Source: Lysobacter sp. cf310
GTDB taxonomy: Bacteria > Pseudomonadota > Gammaproteobacteria > Xanthomonadales > Xanthomonadaceae
DNA: 64,000 nucleotides
NCBI RefSeq assembly: GCF_900114355.1
Contig: NZ_FOSS01000001.1
Coordinates: 248,001-312,000 of the forward strand
Reading direction: 5' to 3'
Positions within the stretch are counted from its first letter, which is position 1, and the number at the start of each line of letters is the position of its first letter. This document shows positions 17,043 to 26,789 of the stretch, one piece after another. A program made the translations under genes and the position numbers. A model generated the notes under the pieces. That model was not told the origin of the DNA, ran no database searches, and saw nothing but the letters and a program-made list of their open reading frames with translations.

Positions 17043-18602
17043 TCAGCGCTCGGCGAGCGCGGTTTGGCGCTCGCCGCCGCGCAAGCGCGCGGGTTCGCTG
17101 ACGGCAGCGCGCGCGGCCTTGCGTGCGCGCAAGGCCAGCAAGGCGAACGCCAGCGCCAGACCCAGCGCGGTCAGATCGACCGCGGCCAACGCCCAATCGC
17201 CGCGCGCCAGGGTCGCCAACAGATGACTCTTGGGCGCGGTCGCCAGATTGATCAGCGGCAGCGCCGCCAGCGCGATCGCGTTCAAGCCGAAGTAGCGGCC
17301 CCAGCCGCGCCGGCGCACCGACGGGATCAACGCGTACAGCGCCGCCGCGATCCAGACCGCGCAGAACGCGCCGATCTCCCAGCTCGCACGCTCGGCCAGG
17401 CCGGCCGGCAGCACGCGGTTCGCGATCAGCATCGCCACGCAGCCCAGCGGCATGCCGCCGACCACGCCCAGGTTGAGGCTCTGCACCAGGCCATAGCCCG
17501 ACACCGCGCCGGCCTCGGCGACCTTCTTGGCGCGCTTGTTGACCCAGACCTGCATGCCGCTGGCCAGCATCACGCAACCGGCCAGGCCCATGCAGAAATA
17601 CAGCCAGCGCAGCGCGCTGCCGCCCCACTGCGCCATGTGCAGGCCGCCGAGGAAGGTGTAGACCTTGTAGCCGGTCGCCGACGGCTTGGACACGTGCAGC
17701 AGCTTGCCGTCGTTGGCGTCGTAGACGACCTGGTCGAAGTTCCAGGCCACGTGGCGGCTGTGGTCGCCGCCGAAGGCGATGGTGGCGCTGCTGTCGTCGG
17801 GGTGGTGCACGTTGACCCAGGTCGGCTGCGTGCCCAGACGACGGGTCGCGTCGGCGAGCAGGCGGTCGACCGGATACAGCTGGGCCAGCGGCTTGCCGGT
17901 CTCCGCGCGCTCGTAGCTGTCGCCGGCCTCGGCGAAGAACTTCTCGGCGTCGCTGTTGTAGGCCACCTGCACGCCCGCGAACATGTACGAGGCGACGAAG
18001 ATCGCCACGCCGGTGTAGGCGATCATCAGATGGAACGGCAGGCCGAGCACGCCGGTGAGGTTGTGCCCGTCCAGCCAGGCGCGCTGGCCGCCGGCCTTGG
18101 GACGGAAGGTGAAGAAGTCCTTGAAGATGCGTTTGTGGATCACGATGCCCGTGACGATCGCGACCAGCATGAACATGCCCGCGACGCCGACCAGGTACAT
18201 GCCGATCGTGCCCGCGTGCAGGTTGTAGTGCAGGGTGAAGAAGAAATCGCCGCCGGCGGTATCCGGCAGGCGTTCGCCGGTGGCGGGATTGAGCGCGCGC
18301 TCGTCGAAGCTGCCGTCGTCGTAGTAGACATAGGCGGAGGTCGCGCGCTCGCGCTCGGTAGGCGCGGTCACGTACAAGGCGTGCGCGTGCGGCTTGGCGT
18401 CGCGCTGGGCCGAGGCGATCGCAGGCGCGAAGCTGAGCTGCGCGGGCGGCGCCCCGTGCAGCGCAGGGCGCATCCAGTTGCCGATTTCCTTGTCGAAGCA
18501 GGCCAGGGTGCCGCCGACGAAGATCACGAACAGCAGCCAGCCGATGATCAGCCCCGCCCAGGTGTGCAGCCAGGCCATCGCCTGCGAGAAGCTGTTCTTC
18601 AT
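17043..18602 (-). CDS. PepSY-associated transmembrane protein (siderophore/iron utilisation type)
   Basis: A 519-residue inner-membrane protein. It starts with MKNSFSQAMAWLHTWAGLIIGW, the characteristic first helix of the PepSY_TM family, and has further helices near residues 150-175, 205-225, 325-350 and 375-520. Large periplasmic loops contain PepSY-like segments. Family members (FsrB/PiuB-like) are linked to reduction or release of ferric siderophores at the inner membrane. Paired small membrane genes on both sides and a Fur box upstream fit iron-repressed expression. No TonB receptor lies in the same operon here. Confidence 0.88.
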   Translation of the reverse strand: MKNSFSQAMAWLHTWAGLIIGWLLFVIFVGGTLACFDKEIGNWMRPALHGAPPAQLSFAPAIASAQRDAKPHAHALYVTAPTERERATSAYVYYDDGSFDERALNPATGERLPDTAGGDFFFTLHYNLHAGTIGMYLVGVAGMFMLVAIVTGIVIHKRIFKDFFTFRPKAGGQRAWLDGHNLTGVLGLPFHLMIAYTGVAIFVASYMFAGVQVAYNSDAEKFFAEAGDSYERAETGKPLAQLYPVDRLLADATRRLGTQPTWVNVHHPDDSSATIAFGGDHSRHVAWNFDQVVYDANDGKLLHVSKPSATGYKVYTFLGGLHMAQWGGSALRWLYFCMGLAGCVMLASGMQVWVNKRAKKVAEAGAVSGYGLVQSLNLGVVGGMPLGCVAMLIANRVLPAGLAERASWEIGAFCAVWIAAALYALIPSVRRRGWGRYFGLNAIALAALPLINLATAPKSHLLATLARGDWALAAVDLTALGLALAFALLALRARKAARAAVSEPARLRGGERQTALAER

Positions 18603-18612
18603 GCCTGCGTGC

Positions 18613-18948
18613 TCACGGCCGGGCGGCGAATTCGGGGAAGGCCAGGGCCACGCCGTACAAGGCGAGCGCGAGCAGCAGCGGCGCGAGCACCGCGCGCGCC
18701 GCGCTCTTGGCCGCGAACGCGTACATCGCCGCCGCGCACCACACCGCGAAGCACAGCAGGCTGGCGGTGACCACGCGGTCGCTGCGCGAGAACGGCAGCA
18801 CCACGGTCAGGAACGCGGTCGACCCATAGGCGAGCAGGTAACCGACCACGATCGCCGCGAACGCGCGCACGCCGACCTCGATGCGATAGCGCAGCGGCAC
18901 GATCTTGGGTTTGCGCGCGGGCGCGGCGGTGGCGGAGGTCGGGCTCAT
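18613..18948 (-). CDS. DUF3649 family membrane protein
   Basis: A 111-residue protein with three hydrophobic helices (about 29-50, 62-80, 86-104) and a basic, Pro/Ala-rich N-terminus. It matches DUF3649, a small membrane family almost always coded beside PepSY and DUF3325 proteins in iron-regulated clusters. It is the first gene of this operon, 10 bp ahead of the PepSY gene, with a Fur box about 78 bp upstream of its start codon. No enzymatic motif is present. Confidence 0.8.
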   Translation of the reverse strand: MSPTSATAAPARKPKIVPLRYRIEVGVRAFAAIVVGYLLAYGSTAFLTVVLPFSRSDRVVTASLLCFAVWCAAAMYAFAAKSAARAVLAPLLLALALYGVALAFPEFAARP

Positions 18949-19025
18949 ACGGCGACTGGCTGGAGTGGCGGCAGGGCGCGAGCGGATCGGCCCTGCGCGC
19001 GTCGGAGTAGGCCTGCAGTCTAATT

Positions 19026-19044
19026 GTTAATGGTTCTCATTAGC
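19026..19044 (-). promoter_or_regulatory. Fur box upstream of the DUF3649-PepSY-DUF3325 operon
   Basis: Read on the minus strand, GCTAATGAGAACCATTAAC matches the 19 bp Fur consensus at 15 positions. A TTGCTA and a TTAGAC hexamer, 17 bp apart, flank and overlap it (18 to 19 kb side), so Fur binding would block RNA polymerase. Iron-repressed transcription of the downstream operon is therefore likely. Confidence 0.8.
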
Positions 19045-19171
19045 AAATCAGCCGTCGCGTTCGCCTGAATGGATTCCGCACGGCGCGTCGCGCCGCCGCC
19101 GATCCGCACTGCGCCGCGAGGCGCGAATCTGGCAGGCTCCGGGCTCGATCCCCCACACGGAAACGCAACGG

Positions 19172-20176
19172 ATGCGCCCTGCCCTGCTCGCCTGCCTCGC
19201 GCTCTCCCTCGCCGCGCTCGTAGCGCCCGCGCGCGCGCAAACGCCGCCGCCGGCACAGGAGACCATTCGCGACATCGACACCATCGTGGTCTCCGGCGTG
19301 CAGCCGGGCCCGGGCATGTGGAAAGTCAGCCGCGGCGAACACGTGCTGTGGATCCTCGGCACCCTGAGCCCGGTGCCCAAGAACATGGAATGGCTGTCGC
19401 GCGACGTCGAAGCGACGATCGCGCAATCGCAGGAAGTGCTGGAGCCGCCGACGGTGTCGATCGGCACCGATCTGGGCATGTTCCGCAGCATGCTGCTGAT
19501 CCCCTCGGCGCTGAAGGCGCGCCGCAACCCCGACGACAAGACCCTGCGCGAAGTGGTGCCCGCCGACCTGTACGCGCGTTGGCTGCCGCTCAAGGCGCGC
19601 TACATCGGCAGCGATCGCGGCGTCGAGAAATGGCGCCCGGTGTTCGCCGCCCAGGAGCTCTACGAAGCCGCGATGCGTCGCTCCGACCTGTCGCTCAAGG
19701 GCATCGTCTGGCCGATGGTCGAGCGCAGCGCCAAGCAGCACGACGTCAAGATCACCCAGTCCAAGATCGAAATGAAGATCAAGGACCCCAAGGCCGTGCT
19801 CAAGGACTTCGCCCACACCACCCTCAGCGACACCGACTGCTTCGCCAAGACCCTGAGCCGGATCGAGGGCGACATCGAGACCATGCGCGCGCGCGCCAAC
19901 GCCTGGGCGATCGGCGACATCGAAGCGCTGCGCGCGCTGCCGCAGGGCGATCAATACGAAGTCTGCCTGCGCGCGGTCACCGCCTCCGGCGTGGCTCAGC
20001 GGCTGGGCTTCGGCGACCTGCGCGAGCGCGTGATCCAGGCCTGGCTGGCCAATGCCGACCGCGCCCTGCTCAACAACCGGGTCAGCTTCGCCAGCCTGCC
20101 GGTCGCCGAACTGTTCAAACCCGACGGCTACCTGGCGCGGCTGCAGGCGCGCGGCTACACCATCGAGGCCCCCTGA
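19172..20176 (+). CDS. TraB/GumN family periplasmic protein
   Basis: A 334-residue protein with a signal peptide ending ARA before Gln23. The first strands WKVSRGEHVLWILGTLSPVPKNMEW correspond to the first conserved G-x-x-H-like region of the TraB/GumN (PrgY) family, in which the usual GT-H is here GT-L. Family members are proposed metalloprotease-like proteins of the Tiki/TraB superfamily, but this copy has altered putative metal-ligand positions, so catalysis is doubtful. It is divergent from the iron operon and monocistronic. The function is unknown. Confidence 0.82.
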   Translation: MRPALLACLALSLAALVAPARAQTPPPAQETIRDIDTIVVSGVQPGPGMWKVSRGEHVLWILGTLSPVPKNMEWLSRDVEATIAQSQEVLEPPTVSIGTDLGMFRSMLLIPSALKARRNPDDKTLREVVPADLYARWLPLKARYIGSDRGVEKWRPVFAAQELYEAAMRRSDLSLKGIVWPMVERSAKQHDVKITQSKIEMKIKDPKAVLKDFAHTTLSDTDCFAKTLSRIEGDIETMRARANAWAIGDIEALRALPQGDQYEVCLRAVTASGVAQRLGFGDLRERVIQAWLANADRALLNNRVSFASLPVAELFKPDGYLARLQARGYTIEAP

Positions 20177-20228
20177 GGCCGTAAACGCAAACGCCCGGCG
20201 CGGGCCGGGCGTTGCGATGACATCGGAA

Positions 20229-20305
20229 TGGTCGGGACGGCCGGATTTGAACCGACGACCCTCTGCCCCCCAGGCAGATGCGCTACCAGGCTGCGCTACG
20301 CCCCG
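20229..20305 (-). tRNA. tRNA-Pro (GGG)
   Basis: A 77 nt cloverleaf on the minus strand. The acceptor CGGGGCG pairs with CGTCCCG, followed by A and an encoded CCA. The anticodon stem encloses the loop CTGGGGG, giving anticodon GGG, which reads CCC/CCU proline codons. The T arm GGTTCAAATCC is standard. Confidence 0.96.
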
Positions 20306-20361
20306 AACGTGTTTCGATGTCCCCGCCCTTGCGAGCGGGCGGCAAGTATAGCGGCAAAGAC

Positions 20362-20718
20362 TCAGCGCCGCAGCAGCTGCAGCACTTCTTCAAGCTCCAT
20401 CCGCACCTGGCGGATGATCTGCGAGCTCAGTGCCGACTCGTCCTTGGCGGCCTCGCCTTCCAGGCGCAGGCGCGCGCCGCCGATGGTGTAGCCCTGTTCG
20501 TACAGCAGGCCGCGGATCTGCCGCACCATCAGCACCTCGTGGCGCTGGTAGTAGCGGCGGTTGCCGCGGCGTTTGACCGGGTTGAGGGTCGGGAATTCGG
20601 TTTCCCAGTAACGCAGCACATGCGGTTTGACGTCGCACAGCTCGCTGACCTCACCGATGGTGAAGTAGCGCTTCGCCGGGATCGGCGGAAGTTCGCGATT
20701 ACTGCCCGGATCCAGCAT
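20362..20718 (-). CDS. MerR family transcriptional regulator
   Basis: A 118-residue protein with a MerR-type winged helix at the N-terminus ([28 protein letters not shown], then [19 protein letters not shown]) and a short C-terminal helix. It lacks metal-binding cysteines in the effector region. This regulator sits directly behind ihfA in most gammaproteobacteria of the Xanthomonas and Pseudomonas groups. Here its start overlaps the ihfA 3' end by 20 bp. Its regulon is unknown. The gene lies just upstream of tRNA-Pro on the same strand. Confidence 0.92.
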   Translation of the reverse strand: MLDPGSNRELPPIPAKRYFTIGEVSELCDVKPHVLRYWETEFPTLNPVKRRGNRRYYQRHEVLMVRQIRGLLYEQGYTIGGARLRLEGEAAKDESALSSQIIRQVRMELEEVLQLLRR

Positions 20719-20998
20719 AGGCCTCCACCCGTTCCTTGAGTTTCTGTCCCGGACGGAAGGTCACGACCGTCCGTGCCGAAATCGGAATTTCCTCGCCGGT
20801 CTTCGGATTGCGCCCGGGCCGCTGGTTCTTGCGGCGCAGATCGAAATTGCCGAAGCCCGACAGCTTGACCTGCCGGCCGTGCTCCAACGCCTCGCGCAAC
20901 GCGTCGAAGAACGCGTCGACGAATTCCTTGGCTTCGCGTTTGTTAAGTCCGACTTCGTCGAACAGCCGCTCCGCCATTTCCGCCTTGGTCAATGCCAC
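20699..20998 (-). CDS. ihfA: Integration host factor subunit alpha
   Basis: A 99-residue HU/IHF-fold DNA-bending protein. The conserved [22 protein letters not shown] arm region carries the proline that inserts into the minor groove. [25 protein letters not shown] is the typical IhfA start. It forms a heterodimer with IhfB. It lies in the pheS-pheT-ihfA-merR order shared by gammaproteobacteria, 51 bp after pheT. Confidence 0.97.
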   Translation of the reverse strand: MALTKAEMAERLFDEVGLNKREAKEFVDAFFDALREALEHGRQVKLSGFGNFDLRRKNQRPGRNPKTGEEIPISARTVVTFRPGQKLKERVEAYAGSGQ

Positions 20999-21049
20999 AT
21001 CGTTTCCCCTGTGCTGAACCCGCGATGCGCGCTTCAGGCGCGGCTCTGG

Positions 21050-23455
21050 TCAGGCACGGATCTTGGCGCCGTGTTCGCGCTCGATCGCCGCCATCACCGC
21101 AGCCACCACTTCCTCTACATCGCGGTCAGTCAGGGTGCGTGATTCATCCTGCAGAATCAAGCCCATAGCGAGACTCTTGAATCCGTTTTCCACCCCCTTG
21201 CCCTGGTAGCGGTCGAACACCACCAGATCGCGCAGGGACGGGCCCGCGGCCGCCTGAACGGAGGCCGAAATCGCCGCCCAGGCGACGTCCTCGGCGACGA
21301 CGAACGCGAGATCGCGGCGGACGGACGGATACCGGGACAGGGTGCCGGCGCGCGGCACGGCGCGCTGCGACAACGGTGCCAAATCCAGCTCGAACGCGAC
21401 CACCTCGACGTCCAGGTCCAGGGCGCGCTGCAGGCGCGGGTGCAACTGGCCGATCCAGCCCAGGCGCTGGGCCTGGCCGGTCTCATCGGCCCGGTAGACG
21501 TCGGCCGAGCGGCCCGGGTGGGCCCAGGCCGGCTGCGAGGGCCGGTACTCCAGACGGGCGCCGGCCAGGGCGGCCAGGCTCTCGAGGTCGCCCTTGAGGT
21601 CGTGGAAGCCGATCGCGCGGCCCTTGCCGTTCCACTGCTCGGGGCCGGCGTCGCCGCAGGCGGCCGCGGCGATGCGCTGGATCTCCAGCGGCGCCTCGCC
21701 GGCGCGCGCGGCGAAGGCGTTGCCGAGCTCGAACAGGCGCAGGCGCGACTGCTGGCGCGCGGCGTTGCGACCCAGGGCGGCGACCAGGCCCGGCAGCAGA
21801 CCGGTGCGCATCACCCCGAGTTCGGCGCTGAGCGGATTGGCCAGCGCCACCGCGCCCTCGCCGAGCTGCCAGGTCGCGAGCAGGTCGGCGTCGACGAAGG
21901 CGTAGTTGACCGTTTCCAGGTAGTCGCGCGCGGCCAGCTGGCGACGCAGCACGCCGGCCTCGACGCGGGTTTCGCTGGGCGCGACCAGGCGCGTATTACC
22001 GCCCGGCAGCGTGGTCGGGATGGCGTCGTAGCCGTGGATGCGCGCGATCTCTTCGATCAGATCCTCTTCGATCGCGATGTCGAAGCGGCGGCTGGGCGCG
22101 GTCACGCTCCAACCGTCGGCGGCGGCGCTCACCGCCAGGCCCAGCGCCGTGAGGATGCGCTCGACCTCGCCGTCGGCGATACGCAGGCCGAGCACGCGCG
22201 CCAGGCGCTCGCGGCGCAGGCGCACCGGCTGCGGTTGCGACAGGTGCTGCGGCAGCACGGCCTCGGTGACCGGGCCGGGCGCGCCGCCGGCGATCTCGAC
22301 GATCAGACGGGTCGCGACTTCCACGGCCTGGCGCGGCAGCTCCGGATCGACGCCGCGCTCGAAGCGGTGGCCGGCGTCGGTGTGCAGGCCCAGCTTGCGG
22401 CCGCGCCCGATGATCGCCGACGGAATCCAGTGCGCGGCCTCGAGGAAGACGTTGCGGGTGGCGTCGGTGACGCGGGTGTCGTAGCCGCCCATGATGCCGC
22501 CCAGGGCGACGGCGCGCGCGCCGCGACCGCCCTGGCTGTCGGACACCACCAGGAAGTCCGGATCCAGCGCGACCGTGCGGCCGTCGAGCAGCTTGGTTTC
22601 CTCGCCCGCGCGCGCGCCACGCACCACCACCGGTTCGGTCAGCGTGTCGCGGTCGAAGGCGTGCATGGGCTGGCCGAGTTCCAGCATCACGTATTGGGTC
22701 ACATCGACCAGGAAGCTGATCGGGCGCACGCCGCTGCGGCGCAGGCGCTCGACCATCCACACCGGCGTGACCGCGCCGGCGTTCACGCCTTCGATCACGC
22801 GGCCGACGAAGCGCGGCACCTTGGCGCCGGCGTCCAGTTCGACCGCCAATTCGGTGCCGATCAGGGCCGGCATCGGCGTGGCGTCGAACGCCACCACTTC
22901 CGAACCGCAGGCGGCGGCGACGTCGTAGGCGATGCCGCGCACGCTGAAGCAGTCGGCGCGGTTCGGGGTCAGTTTGATTTCGATGCTGGCGTCGGGCAGG
23001 CCCAGGTACTGCGCCAGCGGCGCGCCCACCGGCGCGTCGGCCGGCAATTCGAGCAGGCCGGAGGCGTCGGGATCCACGCCCAGTTCCTTGGCCGAGCACA
23101 GCATGCCGAAGGATTCCACGCCGCGCAGCTTGGCGGCCTTGATCGCGATGCCGCCGGGCAGGTTCGCGCCGACGGTCGCCAACGGCGCCTTCAGCCCGGC
23201 GCGCGCATTCGGCGCGCCGCACACGATCTGGACCGTGGCGCCTTCGCCGATCTCGACCTGACACACCTGCAGGCGATCGGCCTCGGGGTGCTTCTCGGCG
23301 CTGACGATGCGCGCCACGACCACGCCGTCCAGGCCGTCGCCCAGGGCGGTCACTTCCTCGACCTCCAGGCCGATCGCGGTCAGCGTCGCCGCCAGCTGTT
23401 CGCGGCTGGCGTCGGTCGGCACGTGCTGGCGCAGCCAGTTTTCGGAGAACTTCAT
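21050..23455 (-). CDS. pheT: Phenylalanyl-tRNA synthetase beta subunit
   Basis: An 801-residue subunit of the alpha2-beta2 enzyme. The start is set at the ATG giving MKFSENWLRQHV, the usual N-terminus; an in-frame upstream ATG would add 16 residues that come from an intergenic palindrome. Visible parts are the tRNA-binding OB-like domain (about 40-155), the B3/B4 editing domain (about 210-400), the B5 domain, and the C-terminal anticodon-binding ferredoxin-like domain (about 705-800, LSRYPSVRRDLAFVV). It works with PheS to charge tRNA-Phe. The length is normal. Confidence 0.97.
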   Translation of the reverse strand: MKFSENWLRQHVPTDASREQLAATLTAIGLEVEEVTALGDGLDGVVVARIVSAEKHPEADRLQVCQVEIGEGATVQIVCGAPNARAGLKAPLATVGANLPGGIAIKAAKLRGVESFGMLCSAKELGVDPDASGLLELPADAPVGAPLAQYLGLPDASIEIKLTPNRADCFSVRGIAYDVAAACGSEVVAFDATPMPALIGTELAVELDAGAKVPRFVGRVIEGVNAGAVTPVWMVERLRRSGVRPISFLVDVTQYVMLELGQPMHAFDRDTLTEPVVVRGARAGEETKLLDGRTVALDPDFLVVSDSQGGRGARAVALGGIMGGYDTRVTDATRNVFLEAAHWIPSAIIGRGRKLGLHTDAGHRFERGVDPELPRQAVEVATRLIVEIAGGAPGPVTEAVLPQHLSQPQPVRLRRERLARVLGLRIADGEVERILTALGLAVSAAADGWSVTAPSRRFDIAIEEDLIEEIARIHGYDAIPTTLPGGNTRLVAPSETRVEAGVLRRQLAARDYLETVNYAFVDADLLATWQLGEGAVALANPLSAELGVMRTGLLPGLVAALGRNAARQQSRLRLFELGNAFAARAGEAPLEIQRIAAAACGDAGPEQWNGKGRAIGFHDLKGDLESLAALAGARLEYRPSQPAWAHPGRSADVYRADETGQAQRLGWIGQLHPRLQRALDLDVEVVAFELDLAPLSQRAVPRAGTLSRYPSVRRDLAFVVAEDVAWAAISASVQAAAGPSLRDLVVFDRYQGKGVENGFKSLAMGLILQDESRTLTDRDVEEVVAAVMAAIEREHGAKIRA

Positions 23456-23473
23456 GTCGTTGGTCGTCCGTAG

Positions 23474-23541
23474 GGTGGGCCCGGGCCCACCGGCTTCGAT
23501 CACTAGGTATTTGGTTGGCGGCCAGCGGGCTAGCGCCCGCC
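23474..23541. repeat. Two palindromes in the pheS-pheT gap
   Basis: GGTGGGCCCGGGCCCACC (23474-23491) is a perfect 18 bp palindrome. A GCGGGC..GCCCGC hairpin follows at 23526-23541. Neither has a T-run, so they are more likely REP-type or mRNA-stabilising structures than terminators within the pheS-pheT transcript. Confidence 0.55.
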
Positions 23542-23546
23542 GCGCG

Positions 23547-24648
<1,102 letters not shown>

Positions 24649-24714
24649 TAACCACGTTGTCCCTCGCACCGAACCAGTGCGGGGCACGTGGCTCGGGACG
24701 GGGATGGAAACAGG

Positions 24715-25074
24715 TTACGCCGCGAGCGCGCTCTTCGCCTTTTCGGCCAGCGCCGCAAAACCCGTCGCATCGTGCACGGCGATATCCGCCAGCACCTTGC
24801 GGTCCAGGGTGATGCCGGACTTGAGCAGGCCGTTCATGAAACGGCTGTAGCTCAGGCCGTTGATGCGGGCCGCCGCGTTGATGCGGGTGATCCACAGCGA
24901 ACGGAAATTGCGCTTCTTCTGCTTACGACCGATGTAGGCGTACTGCAGAGCCTTCGTGACCGCCTGCTTGGCGACGCGGAAGACTTTGCGGCGGGCGTGA
25001 TAGTAGCCCTTGGCCTGCTTCAGGATTTTCTTGTGACGGCGGCGCGCCGTAACACCACGCTTAACTCGTGCCAT
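24715..25074 (-). CDS. rplT: 50S ribosomal protein L20
   Basis: A 119-residue, very basic protein starting [23 protein letters not shown], the standard L20 N-terminal tail. It binds 23S rRNA early in 50S assembly and in many bacteria represses its own operon. It is 13 bp downstream of rpmI. Confidence 0.98.
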   Translation of the reverse strand: MARVKRGVTARRRHKKILKQAKGYYHARRKVFRVAKQAVTKALQYAYIGRKQKKRNFRSLWITRINAAARINGLSYSRFMNGLLKSGITLDRKVLADIAVHDATGFAALAEKAKSALAA

Positions 25075-25087
25075 TGTTCAGTCCTCC

Positions 25088-25285
25088 TCAGAGATACGGC
25101 AGCATGCGAACCAGACGGCCCGCGTCCTCGGGACGAACATGGTTCGTCTGCCGCAGGTTGCGCTTCCGCTTGGTGGCCTTCTTGGTGAGGATGTGGCTCT
25201 TGTTGGCGTGGCCGCACTTGAACTTGCCGGAAGCGGTCTTCCGGAAGCGCTTGGCTGCCGCCCGATTGGTCTTGATCTTGGGCAT
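25088..25285 (-). CDS. rpmI: 50S ribosomal protein L35
   Basis: A 65-residue basic protein, [20 protein letters not shown] and onward, of standard L35 length. A good ribosome binding site (AAAGGA) lies 8 nt before the ATG on the minus strand. It heads the rpmI-rplT-pheS-pheT segment, which here is cut off from infC by an inserted two-gene module, so it must have its own promoter in 25286-25515. Confidence 0.98.
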   Translation of the reverse strand: MPKIKTNRAAAKRFRKTASGKFKCGHANKSHILTKKATKRKRNLRQTNHVRPEDAGRLVRMLPYL

Positions 25286-25515
25286 TGCGATGTCCTTTCG
25301 GAGTTATGTCACTGGCCTGGGCGGTGGCATGGCCACTCTTTCCGTCCTGCCCTTGCCGGCTTGTAAGTCATTGATCTGAAACGAGATCAGCAACAGGTCC
25401 TGGGTGATGCGCACAACAAACCCGGCGAACCGGGCCGCACATTATGCAGACCCGGGGATTCCGATGCAAATCAGCGGTTTAGTCGGCGCCGGGCGGGAGC
25501 CGCCCGGGCGCGGGC
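25286..25515 (-). promoter_or_regulatory. rpmI leader/promoter region and lipase terminator
   Basis: This 230 bp region separates the lipase effector gene from rpmI. Next to the lipase stop, a CCCGG-TTCG-CCGGG stem followed by TTTGTTG on the minus strand (about 25424-25440) looks like its terminator. Closer to rpmI, TGATCT-N6-AGATCA (25372-25389) is an inverted repeat that may be part of a ribosomal-protein leader. No convincing -35/-10 pair was found. Confidence 0.4.
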
Positions 25516-26712
25516 TCAGCGGCCGCGGGCGGCGCTGAGCTGGGGTTCCAGCGCCGGCGCGGCCGCGGCCGTGCGCTGCGCCAGCTGCAGGGACTGCTCG
25601 CTGCTCTGGGCCAGCGGCTGTTCGCGCCCGCTGGCGACGTCGACGTGGGCGACCCGCTGCGATTCGGGGCGCTGGCCCTCGACCGCGAACGCGCGCCGGC
25701 CATCCTCGCCGAACACCACCTGGTCGATGCGGTTGAGGCCGCCGCGCTGGGCTTCCAGCGCCAACGCCCCGGCCAGCTGCTCGGTCTGCGCGCCGTTGAG
25801 GCCGCGCGCCGCGGCATGGCCCTGCACGCCGTCGTAGGACTGGCGATACAGCGGATTGGCCGGATGCGCGGGATCGTTCATGCGCGCGTTGCGGGTTTCG
25901 AAATCCTTGCCGAACACCTTCTCCTGGGCCTCGATCACCGAGTCGATGTAGTGCATCTCGACGCCGTGCTTGATCGACTTCACCGGGTTGAGCTTCTGCC
26001 AGAAACTCAGCGGATCCGGATCGGGCAACTCGATCTTGTGACCGAGCGCGTCCGGCATCAGGTGGCGGATGATCGGCTTGTTCTCCTGCAGCTCGGTCAG
26101 GATTTCGTTGTCCACCGCGTAACGGCGGATCAGCCCCTGCCCGGCTTCGCGCTTGACCACGTCCGGGTCCAGGCCCACGCGCTCCAAGGTCTTGTCGTGC
26201 ACGCCCGAGGCGTTGAAGGTCACCGCCGGGGTGTCGGTGGCCACGGCCGCGGCGGCCGCGAGGCCCCCGCCCAGCGAGTGGCCGGTGATCACCATGTCCT
26301 GGCCGAACGCCACCTTGGCCTGGCGCGCCAGCGCCATCGCCTGGTTGTACTGCGAGGTCTCGAAGCCCAGGCCCTGGCCGAAGTTCGTCAGCCAGTCCTT
26401 GGGCTCGTCGGTGCCGCTGTAGGCCAGCACGTGGCGGCCCTGGCCGTCGCCGTAGACCACCGCCAGGAAACCGCTGCTCTGGTTCTTCAGCAGGGTCGGA
26501 TCGATGCCGACCTTGCGCAGCTCGTCCTCGCCCAGCGGCTTCCACGGGCCCACGCCTTCCTGGCTGCCGCTGCGGTCGTAGTCGTAAACGTCGCGCATCA
26601 GCTTGGCCAGGGTCATGTCCACCGGCAGCGCGCCCTGCCCGCGCACCTCATCGGCGAACGAAGGCCGCTGGGCCTGTCCGCGCACGCGGTCCGGATCGAT
26701 CTGTGCATTCAT
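25516..26712 (-). CDS. Putative type IV secretion (X-Tfe) lipase effector with C-terminal XVIPCD-like domain
   Basis: A 398-residue protein without a signal peptide. Residues 80-260 form a class-3 lipase/Mbeg1-like alpha/beta hydrolase with nucleophile S146 in VITGHSLGGG. Acidic D201 (YAVDNE) and H254 (VEMHYID) are plausible triad partners. Residues about 279-375 match the XVIPCD pattern of Xanthomonadales type IV secretion effectors: DPAHPANPLYRQSYDGV, then a helix with Q.EQLA.AL, GGLNRIDQVVF, VEGQ and a Gln/Ser-rich tail. It is probably injected into rival bacteria to attack phospholipids. The gene upstream codes for an ankyrin lipoprotein, the likely immunity protein. The T4SS itself is not in this window. 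Confidence 0.8.
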   Translation of the reverse strand: MNAQIDPDRVRGQAQRPSFADEVRGQGALPVDMTLAKLMRDVYDYDRSGSQEGVGPWKPLGEDELRKVGIDPTLLKNQSSGFLAVVYGDGQGRHVLAYSGTDEPKDWLTNFGQGLGFETSQYNQAMALARQAKVAFGQDMVITGHSLGGGLAAAAAVATDTPAVTFNASGVHDKTLERVGLDPDVVKREAGQGLIRRYAVDNEILTELQENKPIIRHLMPDALGHKIELPDPDPLSFWQKLNPVKSIKHGVEMHYIDSVIEAQEKVFGKDFETRNARMNDPAHPANPLYRQSYDGVQGHAAARGLNGAQTEQLAGALALEAQRGGLNRIDQVVFGEDGRRAFAVEGQRPESQRVAHVDVASGREQPLAQSSEQSLQLAQRTAAAAPALEPQLSAARGR

Positions 26713-26789
26713 CCTTGACGCTCCCCTAACCCCACACCCCGGATACGGCCGGCCGCATTCGGCCGACGCCCTGTCCTGCTCTCACGCGC

